64,000 bases of DNA from Paenibacillus hunanensis (lineage in GTDB: Bacteria > Bacillota > Bacilli > Paenibacillales > Paenibacillaceae). The position numbers and the translations under genes are program-made. Each line of letters starts with the position of its first letter. The first letter of the stretch is position 1. Shown here piece by piece: positions 27,128 to 33,680 of this stretch. Under the pieces are notes generated by a model. That model saw only the letters and a list, made by a program, of their open reading frames with translations, did not search any database and was not told where the DNA came from. The DNA lies in the NCBI RefSeq assembly GCF_014645615.1, contig NZ_BMMB01000005.1, forward strand, positions 186,001 through 250,000. The letters are read 5' to 3'.

Positions 27128-27701
27128 ATGCGTTTCCCCCCTTTACCGCTTCAGCAAGCTTCCCATGAAGCTGCCGTATCGCAAGTCTGACCCTGCTTTT
27201 AACGGTTCCAAGCGGAATGCTAAACTTCTCGGATACTTCATGCTGCGTCAATCCTTGAAAATAAATTGACTCGATGACCTGCTGCTGTTCTTCACGGAGT
27301 TCCAACATTGCTTCACGAATACGCTGGCGTTCAAAATTCATTGCCACCTCTTGCTCCACATCGGCGCCGGTATCCGGAAGAACCTGCAGAGCTTCATCAC
27401 CGACCGGGTCGGCTACAGCTCGCGATGCTTTGCGCCGTAGCATATCTACGGCTATATTGCGTGCAATTGTGAACATCCATGTCGAAAGCTTCCCCTGGCT
27501 CCGATCATAGCGTTCCGCGTTATTCCATACTCTCAAAAATAACTCCTGTACGACTTCCTCCGCCGCCATCGTATCATGCACAATCCGATAAGCAAACGAA
27601 TATATCGCACGTTCATAGCGATCATATACCTGTTCTAATGCCTCTGGCTCCTTTGCGGCAATCCTTCGCATTAGCTCTCTATCGTCCATCAGTTCATTCA
27701 T
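27120..27701 (-). CDS. ECF sigma factor, RskA-associated (SigK-like)
   Basis: A 193-residue RNA polymerase sigma factor of the ECF class. Region 2 is seen in YERAIYSFAYRIVHD and EEVVQELFLRVWNNAERYD, with FTIARNIAVDMLRRK as the -10 recognition helix. Region 4 contains QVIESIYFQGLTQHEVSEKF and LPLGTVKSRVRLAIRQL. It directs transcription of a small regulon when freed from its RskA-type partner, encoded 8 bp overlapping downstream. AAGGAG eight bases before ATG 27701 sets the start; the frame continues to 27776. A divergent gene for a secreted CuAO-N protein is the obvious candidate target, but I could not read a shared promoter. Confidence 0.93.
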   Translation of the reverse strand: MNELMDDRELMRRIAAKEPEALEQVYDRYERAIYSFAYRIVHDTMAAEEVVQELFLRVWNNAERYDRSQGKLSTWMFTIARNIAVDMLRRKASRAVADPVGDEALQVLPDTGADVEQEVAMNFERQRIREAMLELREEQQQVIESIYFQGLTQHEVSEKFSIPLGTVKSRVRLAIRQLHGKLAEAVKGGNAYE

Positions 27702-28281
27702 CCAAGGGCTCCTTTCCCATTCCCCTCTATTATAACGTTCGCACAAAAATTTGCGATGGATGACTTTTATATGCAAATATTTTCTGGTCGTTATGCTAGA
27801 GGAGAGTTATGTCTACTTCTATATTATTTGTTTAAAATTAAATTTCGTCACATCTAATGTCAGTTATAGCAGGATTGAGTAGGTAAAGGCAACCCTTACA
27901 GTTTCTTTATCCATCCAGTACTGGCGCCCATTCACATGAATTATTTACCAATATTTCCATAATTATATACTGCATGCATACTGCCTTACCGTACCGTTTC
28001 ATCATATATTTTAGTTCCTTAATTTTATATCGCTGGATGTGCATGAAATGATTCCAGACGGTTTAATAACAGCATATAGCCCTTTTGTACCATCCAGAAC
28101 CTACATAAACGGGCTGGCAGTATTCGTATGACCGTAGCTTTAGGTAATTCCTGCAAGCCTTTTCACGACCAGAGATTTATTTTGCACTGTCGTATGATCT
28201 GATTTGCCGCTTTACACGTTTTAACGGATAGACAAGCTGCGATGTGGCTGCCGTCTATTCATCAATTTGAAGGAGTGTGGG
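27702..28281. other. intergenic between ECF sigma gene and secreted protein gene
   Basis: 580 bp between divergent genes. A TATAAT-like box sits on the minus strand near 27730 (TTATAATAG) in front of the sigma gene. No gene supported. The far right probably holds the promoter of the 28282 gene, but no clear sigma-A box is evident; an ECF promoter is possible. Confidence 0.45.
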
Positions 28282-29976
28282 ATGATGTTCAAATCGGTTC
28301 TATCCAAAATCGGCATTTTGCTGATGGCTGTTGTATTGATCGTACCAACAACAGCAGGTGCAGCAGCAACAAGTAAAGGGGCTGGCGCGGATCTACGTGC
28401 TACGCTGGGACAAATTCTTGGTGAACATGCGCTACTTGCCATTATCGCCATGCAAAAGGGAATTGACGGCAAAGCTGATTTTGATCAGGCTGCCGCTGCA
28501 CTGAACGCGAACACGGACGATCTGTCGGCTGCGGTTGCCAGCGTATACGGTAATGCTGCTGGCGATGCATTCAAAAAAATCTGGTCGTCTCATATCGGCT
28601 ACTTTGTCGATTATGTCAAAGCGACAGCTGCCAACGATAGTGCTGCCAAGCAAAAAGCGAAAGATGAGCTGAATGAGTACAAAGTTACTCAAGCCAAATT
28701 CTTCGCTGATGCAAACCCGAATCTGCAACAAGCAGCTCTGGAAGCAGGACTGACTGAGCATATCAATATGCTGCTGACTGCTTTTGATGCTTATGTAGCC
28801 AAAGACTACACCAAAGCATACGATACAGCGGATCAAGCGTACAAGCATATGTTTATGTTTGGCGACATCCTGAGCGCTGCAATCGAGAAGCAGTTCCCGA
28901 ACAAATTCACAAGCGACATGTCTACTACGCAAGCGTCTGATCTGCGCTCCGCACTGGGTATCATCCTGGGCGAGCACGCGACACTGGCAGTATGGGCTAT
29001 GCAAAAAGGAATTGACGGTGCACCAGACTTCAATCAGGCTGCTGGACTGTTGAACAAAAATACAGATGAGCTGTCTGCCGCTGTAGCAAGCGTCTACGGT
29101 AATGCTGCTGGCGACGCCTTCAAAACGATCTGGTCATCCCATATCGGCTACTTTGTTGATTATGTAAAAGCGACTGCGGCAAAAGACGAAGCAGCGAAGA
29201 AAAAAGCAAAAGATGAGCTGAATGAGTACAAAGTTACTCAAGCAAAATTCTTTGCTGATGCGAACCCGAACCTGCAACAATCCGCACTGGAAGCAGGTCT
29301 GACTGAGCATATCAACATGCTGCTGATGGCATTTGACGATTATGTAGCGAAGGATTACACCAAGGTGTACAGTCAGGAGCGTATGGCTTATGCGCACATG
29401 TTTATGTTTGCTGACATCCTGAGCGAGGCAATCGTAATGCAGTACCCTGACAAATTCGGCGGTACATCCAGTGGTGGCTCCACTACACCTTCCACTGGCG
29501 GTACAATGCCTTCTACTGGTGGCATGGACGGCATGAATCACGGTGGTACAACGGGTGGTATGAACGGTACAACCTCCGCAGATGCAAGCCCTGAACTGCA
29601 AACGAAGGTCATTCAATTCACTGTCGGTAGCAAAATGTACATGGTGAACGGTCAATCGATGATGATGACGACCAAACCAATCATGTACAACAACAGAACG
29701 TATATCCCACTGCGTTATCTGGCAGCTAATATCGGTGCGAAAATTTCCTTCAATAACACCATGAAATCGACTACCCTGAACACAGGTAGCGATGTACTGG
29801 AGTTCTGGAACAATTCCCGCCGTTACAAAATCAACAACATGCTCATGATGACTGATTCGATGGTCATCTCCAGAGACGGACGTACACTGGTGCCTGTTCG
29901 CTTTGTAGCTGAGACATTCGAATGGAATGTAACGTACAACAGCAATGGCATGGTAACACTGAGCAAAACGTATTAA
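28282..29976 (+). CDS. secreted protein: duplicated His-containing helical domain plus CuAO-N domain
   Basis: 564 residues with a signal peptide (ILLMAVVLIVPTTAGA-A). Two tandem domains of exactly 183-residue period (from residues 37 and 220) are nearly identical: each has LGEHA, SVYGNAAGDAF, WSSHIGYFVDYVKATA, KFFADANPNLQQ, AGLTEHINMLL and HMFMF(G/A)DIL. Each helix thus carries a conserved His, as a metal-binding four-helix bundle would. A Ser/Thr/Gly/Met/His-rich linker follows, then a copper-amine-oxidase N-terminal domain (KMYMVNGQSMMM, YIPLRYLAANIGAK, TLVPVRFVAETFEW) common in exported Paenibacillus proteins. GAAGGAG seven bases before the ATG pair sets the start. It is divergent from the ECF sigma/RskA genes. 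Metal binding is inference. Confidence 0.85.
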   Translation: MMFKSVLSKIGILLMAVVLIVPTTAGAAATSKGAGADLRATLGQILGEHALLAIIAMQKGIDGKADFDQAAAALNANTDDLSAAVASVYGNAAGDAFKKIWSSHIGYFVDYVKATAANDSAAKQKAKDELNEYKVTQAKFFADANPNLQQAALEAGLTEHINMLLTAFDAYVAKDYTKAYDTADQAYKHMFMFGDILSAAIEKQFPNKFTSDMSTTQASDLRSALGIILGEHATLAVWAMQKGIDGAPDFNQAAGLLNKNTDELSAAVASVYGNAAGDAFKTIWSSHIGYFVDYVKATAAKDEAAKKKAKDELNEYKVTQAKFFADANPNLQQSALEAGLTEHINMLLMAFDDYVAKDYTKVYSQERMAYAHMFMFADILSEAIVMQYPDKFGGTSSGGSTTPSTGGTMPSTGGMDGMNHGGTTGGMNGTTSADASPELQTKVIQFTVGSKMYMVNGQSMMMTTKPIMYNNRTYIPLRYLAANIGAKISFNNTMKSTTLNTGSDVLEFWNNSRRYKINNMLMMTDSMVISRDGRTLVPVRFVAETFEWNVTYNSNGMVTLSKTY

Positions 29977-30537
29977 TCGTTAAACTCATAACAGAGTAAC
30001 ATCTGTTCAAACATGCTACACTACCAGCCAACCCTATGAGCAGGGCTCTGCCTCTCCATAGGGTTGGCTTCTTTTATGCTACCGCTACAAGCTGTCCATT
30101 GCTGGAGGTGAGACAACCTACGCATAATCATGTATACGCAATGCTTCAATGATCTCAAGTAATCTTCAAGTGATGCTTGATAAAAAACCTACGTTTGCCT
30201 GGCATCCGGTACATCCATCATGCTCGCTTGCTTCCCTATCTTTTAGCCTGTACATTAAATCTGGAATCTGTTTCCATAGTCCTGCTTCATTCGGTAGAGG
30301 AATTTACCATTTCCAATCAAAATCGATCCTTTTTTGGTACTATCTGATTAATTACTTTCGAATCCGTTTATACAATACATAGACAGCAACAACATAAGCA
30401 AACGATTCTCCAACATACAGCAATGCGTTGACAGACGAATTAGATTGGAGAACGATGACGCTTTTCCTGATTGGTGGAAGCGCTATATTTCCTTGCAGTC
30501 AGGTCATACATCAACTTCAGTAAAGGGGTAATAGACG
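29977..30537. other. intergenic between the two CuAO-N genes
   Basis: Terminator at 30027-30076, then about 460 bp with no credible gene. A TTGACA at 30428-30433 could be the -35 of the downstream gene, but the -10 at the right distance (AACGAT) is poor. A frame at 30149-30382 has no ribosome binding site. Confidence 0.4.
30027..30076 (+). terminator. terminator of the large CuAO-N gene
   Basis: GCCAACCCTATG pairs with CATAGGGTTGGC, followed by TTCTTTTATG; an inner GCAGGG/CTCTGC element strengthens the stem. Confidence 0.85.
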
Positions 30538-31029
30538 ATGAAAATGAGAAAACTGCTTGCACCTGTTCTTGGACTCTCCCTGATGCTTCCTGCTGCTGGC
30601 GCATTCGCCGCAGAAGGCACGAGCGCTGACTACAATCCTGAGCTGCAAACACGCGCGATCCAGTTCAACATGGATAGCAAAATGTATATGGTGAATGGCA
30701 TGTCCATGATGATGCCGATGAAACCAGTTGTGTACATGGGTACAACCTACGTGCCATTGCGCTACCTGGCAGCTAATGCCAACATGAAAACATGGTACGA
30801 TCCAATGACCTCCACTACATGGCTGGATACAGGTCTGGCACGCTACGAGTTCTGGACAAAAGGCGCTAACGCAAAAGTCTACAAAGTAGATAACATGCGT
30901 AAAGCTCTGAACGATCCGATCATCTCCATGAACGGTCATACGCTCGTTCCTGTTCGCTGGTTCGCGGACAACTTCGAGTGGAACATGATGTACAGCAACG
31001 GCATGATCACACTGAGCAAAACGTACTAA
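30538..31029 (+). CDS. small secreted CuAO-N domain protein
   Basis: 163 residues with a clear signal peptide (KLLAPVLGLSLMLPAAGAFA-A). The rest is a single copper-amine-oxidase N-terminal domain, very like the C-terminal domain of the protein at 28282: TRAIQFNMDSKMYMVNGMSM, YVPLRYLAANANMKT, TLVPVRWFADNFEW and the shared ending MITLSKTY. It is exceptionally methionine-rich (SMMMPMKP, NMMYSNGM), which would suit cuprous-ion binding, although this is inference. AAAGGGG lies ten bases before the ATG. It has its own terminator. Likely a duplicated part of the larger neighbour; both may bind the cell wall or each other. Confidence 0.87.
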   Translation: MKMRKLLAPVLGLSLMLPAAGAFAAEGTSADYNPELQTRAIQFNMDSKMYMVNGMSMMMPMKPVVYMGTTYVPLRYLAANANMKTWYDPMTSTTWLDTGLARYEFWTKGANAKVYKVDNMRKALNDPIISMNGHTLVPVRWFADNFEWNMMYSNGMITLSKTY

Positions 31030-31129
31030 TCGTTTAGATAGATCGATACGGTGATGCTGGAGTATATACGAAATGCTGTCGTGGAGATCAACCACTGCGG
31101 TAAGGAACGACTCCATCATTCACAACAGT

Positions 31130-31169
31130 AAAACCCAAAGCCTCTTTTAATAGAGAAGCTTTGGGTTTT
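31130..31169. terminator. bidirectional terminator after small CuAO-N gene
   Basis: AAAACCCAAAGC pairs with GCTTTGGGTTTT around a 16-nt loop that contains TCT/AGA. Confidence 0.88.
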
Positions 31170-31770
31170 GCTATGTTATCCAACCTGTTCGCTTTTCTGT
31201 TCTATGTATTGTAAAATTTGACTTCTGGATCAATGTGCGGTATGCTATTAGATGTTATTTTTAACCCTCGGTTTTATCCTTCGCAATTTTCCGGATGCTG
31301 CCGGAATCATTTCAAATTTCCTTTTTTCCTAAACCCATTGAAATTTGACAATCTGATTCACACTGGCGCGGTCATCGGAGCCGCAAGGACAAAAGAGAGG
31401 TAGGGCTTTTGTTGTTTTAGATTCATCGTGTATGCTCACATACCCTATTCCATGTACGGCTATGTGCATACCCTACAAGCAAGCGAACCAAAACCGTCCT
31501 CATCCACATTGCTTTTTCACCGCACACATGAGGTTACGGGTTAACAAATAGCTGCAGCAGGCAGCCATATGAAACCGGAGGGCAGGTCTACGCATCCTGA
31601 CTCTACGCACGCTGATCCATCCCAGCGCTCGAACCGGCATAACGCCTAGTTCGACTTGAACCGGTCTTGTTCACGTATAACAAACGCACATGAAGCATTT
31701 CACATATGGCTCGTAAGCTGCATGATTGGCTTATGACATGAACGTATAAAACATAAGACGCAACAAACCA
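31170..31770. other. gene-poor stretch with small hairpins
   Basis: No gene supported. Structure seen: TTCCGG-ATGCTG-CCGGAA (31289-31306), TCAAATTTC/GAAATTTGA (31312-31348), a duplicated CATACCCTA (near 31439 and 31468), and a duplicated GAACCGG (near 31629 and 31659). None matches a riboswitch I know. Confidence 0.4.
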
Positions 31771-31774
31771 AAAA

Positions 31775-31818
31775 GATCCCCGGTCACGACAACCATTCAG
31801 GTTGTAAGGCCGGGGATC
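31775..31818 (-). terminator. minus-strand terminator downstream of small RNAs
   Basis: GATCCCCGG pairs with CCGGGGATC and an inner GACAACC with GGTTGT. TTTTTGG follows on the minus strand. It lies behind the small RNA at 31852-31918 and may be a backup stop or end a third RNA. Confidence 0.75.
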
Positions 31819-31851
31819 GTCCAATTTTATGAAGATTTCCTCGTTATAGAC

Positions 31852-31918
31852 AAAAAAAAGGAACCCTATCATTCGCAGTTGATAGGGTTCAAGGTATAGT
31901 AATTCAAAAGGGGTTATT
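31852..31918 (-). ncRNA. small RNA candidate 2 with CCCC-U motif (RsaE/RoxS-like)
   Basis: On the minus strand TATAAT (complement of 31925-31930) precedes a predicted start near 31918. The RNA begins AAUAACCCCUUUUGAAU, a C-rich single-stranded motif complementary to Shine-Dalgarno sequences. It ends at GAACCCTATCA/TGATAGGGTTC followed by eight T. Length is about 67 nt. The block TTTAAGAT...TATAAT, then CCCCUUUUGAAU, is repeated in the upstream candidate at 32016-32080. S. aureus RsaE carries a similar AUACCCCUUUG motif. No open frame with a ribosome binding site lies within. Confidence 0.55.
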
Positions 31919-32015
31919 ACAGACATTATAGCCTGCTCATCTTAAAATTACCTGATAACAACCTTAAAGAAACATTAATTTTATAATTTTAGGTATCTTC
32001 TATTATAATATTTGT

Positions 32016-32080
32016 CCAAAAAGAGAACGCTACGGTCGCAGTCCGTAGCGTTCCATGTTTATATATTCAAAAAGGGGTAT
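32016..32080 (-). ncRNA. small RNA candidate 1 with CCCC-U motif (RsaE/RoxS-like)
   Basis: On the minus strand TATAGT (complement of 32087-32092) precedes a predicted start near 32080. The RNA reads AUACCCCUUUUUGAAUAUAU at its 5' end and ends in GAACGCTACGG/CCGTAGCGTTC followed by TCTTTTTGG. It is about 65 nt. Promoter region and 5' half match the downstream candidate, while terminator stems differ, as in duplicated trans-acting RNAs. Neither has a good -35, so an activator may be needed; RsaE and RoxS depend on ResD/SrrA. Family membership is inference from the motif. Confidence 0.55.
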
Positions 32081-32188
32081 GACATAACTATACCCAGGTT
32101 ATCTTAAAGGTTTATGAAATGGAACTAAAAATGTTATTAATTTTGGTGGGATTGCTGGGTGGGTGAGAAACTTATCTTGTTTTTGCAG

Positions 32189-32319
32189 GCACCACTTCGG
32201 CAAGGAATAAGGGGACGGACTCAGTGGAGCCGCGGGAATCTACGGAGTAGGAGTCATTTGTAGATTCCCGCCCCTCCAAAATCGTCCTTTCCCCTTATTT
32301 CCTTGCCTGCGTTCCGTGC
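32189..32319 (+). repeat. dispersed mosaic palindromic repeat, copy E (short form)
   Basis: About 131 bp with GCACCACTTCGG and TTCCGTGC ends, the outer arms, and the inner GGAGCCGCGGGAATC/GATTCCCGCCCCTCC hairpin. The extra module is absent. It lies about 100 bp from the small-RNA promoter. Confidence 0.87.
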
Positions 32320-32796
32320 TTGTTCAATAGTGTAGTTCTTTTCATTTCCTTGGTTGAGTCGCAATCCTACTTAGGTGGGTGGGAGCCTGAGGAAGATCGG
32401 TAGTTCTTAAACATTTTTGGATGTATAGTGTTTGGCTTGGATGAATGTGGTCGGGTGCAGTTGGTACATGTAGTTGAATTGAAAATGAATGGCGGCGTCC
32501 ATACGGACTGCTGTCGGAATCCAGGCTGCAATTGGTACATATATTGGAATTGAGGATTTAGGATGAATGGAATAGTGTATGTGCTGTGTTTGTTTCTATG
32601 TTATTCGCTGATATGCTGGATTGATTGGATTATTGGCTGAATGGGTTGTTGGCGCTTTGCGTTGTTGGGTATAGTTCGCTTATGGTTTGATTGAATTATT
32701 TAGTTGTATGGCTTGTTCTGGATTTTGTGATATATCGATGCTGTATGAAGGTTGGTTGATTTTGAGGTTGATTTTGAACTTGTTTTTTGTCGTTAG
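32320..32796. other. G/T-rich noncoding stretch with a duplicated segment
   Basis: No gene supported. The plus strand is strongly rich in G and T. GCAGTTGGTACATGTAGTTG at 32457 recurs, with changes, as GCAATTGGTACATATATTGG at 32528, a 71-bp offset. A frame from 32687 crosses the terminator at 32797 and lies antisense to the DUF77 gene's 3' side. Confidence 0.4.
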
Positions 32797-32840
32797 AAAA
32801 AGAGGCAATTACCGTTTATGTGCGGTAGTTGCCTCTTTTA
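32797..32840 (-). terminator. terminator of the DUF77 gene
   Basis: AAAAAGAGGCAATTACCG pairs with CGGTAGTTGCCTCTTTTA (one mismatch); on the minus strand TTTTTC follows. Confidence 0.88.
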
Positions 32841-32936
32841 TGTTCTGGGGCAGGTTAGCTGATGTGTTGTGGTGGTCGGTATCTTTTGTACTTTGGTTAG
32901 GAGCATGTAGTCATTGGGTCAATGGGTGTACTTGTC

Positions 32937-33272
32937 TTACTGCGGCTTGGCTGTTGTTGCGCTGGTGCCGTTGGATAGTTTTTCGCGTACGGAATCTAGT
33001 TTGTATTGGGCGGATGTGGGGTGGTCGCGGCGGTCGTCGATTTTGATTGATGTGGATACGCGGCCTGCGCCTGCCTGGAATGGGCTTTCGTGCAGGGCAT
33101 GAATTGCGCGTAGCACGTCGGCGATGTCGCCCTCGATAATGGTGCTCATCGGTGTGAGCTGGACGGTAATGTTGGACTGGGTGTCTAGCACGCGCTGCAT
33201 GTCTGCAACGTATGCGCTCAGGCTGGTACTACCTGTTCCGATTGGAATGACGGTTACTTCTGCAATTGCCAT
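32937..33272 (-). CDS. MTH1187/DUF77 family thiamine-binding protein
   Basis: A 111-residue cytoplasmic protein of the MTH1187/YkoF (DUF77, UPF0045) family. It starts MAIAEVTVIPIGTGSTSLSAYVAD and contains QLTPMSTIIEGDIADVLRAIHALHE and GRVSTSIKIDDRRDHP, the usual small ferredoxin-like fold. YkoF-type members bind thiamine or hydroxymethylpyrimidine, but for the single-domain MTH1187 type the ligand is not settled. AAGGAGG precedes the ATG by seven bases. It is divergent from nrdD, and a terminator follows. The C-terminal KLSNGTSATTAKPQ tail is a little longer than usual. Confidence 0.9.
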   Translation of the reverse strand: MAIAEVTVIPIGTGSTSLSAYVADMQRVLDTQSNITVQLTPMSTIIEGDIADVLRAIHALHESPFQAGAGRVSTSIKIDDRRDHPTSAQYKLDSVREKLSNGTSATTAKPQ

Positions 33273-33680
33273 CTTTCATTCCTCCTTCGCTTTGATTGTA
33301 TTCTACCCCTGTTTTACCCAAATTCCAATGCTCTGCCAAAAGGGTCGGTTGCTTCGCTGTTAGCTGATCATAATGAATATGGAAAGAATGTCAATATATT
33401 GTGTCATATCTGCATCCAATCATCTATATGTAGAATGATTATAGATTAGGTTGCCGTGCCTCGGGCAAGCTGAATGTTTCGGAATGATGTTATAGATAAC
33501 AAGGAATCGTGTGATTTTCTAACGTATCAGCTATCGTCTGAAGCACTTGTATACTTTCACTTCTTGAACGCATTAAACGCTTCGTTTACATCTATGAAAT
33601 GAAGAAGCTAGAACAAAAATAACCTCATCTCCTGCATAGAGATGAATACCATCATTCATAAACAGAAAGGAATGATCGCC
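33273..33680. other. intergenic upstream of nrdD
   Basis: Divergent promoter region of the DUF77 and nrdD genes. It holds an NrdR-box-like palindrome (33389-33404). I could not find a second box at the usual spacing. A frame start at 33642 precedes the probable nrdD start. Confidence 0.4.
33389..33404 (+). promoter_or_regulatory. NrdR-box-like site
   Basis: TGTCAATATATTGTGT agrees with 13 of 16 positions of the NrdR consensus ACACWATATATWGTGT, with the 3' half perfect. NrdR represses ribonucleotide reductase genes. It lies about 280 bp before nrdD, somewhat far, and no partner box is clear. Confidence 0.35.

Noticed and set aside
28432..29004. Long minus-strand frame opposite the duplicated-domain gene
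   Set aside because: Mirror of a repetitive real gene; a similar shadow recurs at the second repeat.
30149..30382. 77-codon plus-strand frame between the CuAO-N genes
   Set aside because: No ribosome binding site and no signal or family features.
31370..31420. Possible cyclic di-GMP riboswitch (GCCGCAAGGAC...GGTAGGG)
   Set aside because: Only isolated matches; the paired stems and the GGGCAAACC box are missing, and no gene follows.
32687..33046. 119-codon plus-strand frame opposite the DUF77 gene
   Set aside because: It crosses a strong terminator and is antisense to a well-supported gene; tryptophan/cysteine excess reflects G/T-rich DNA.
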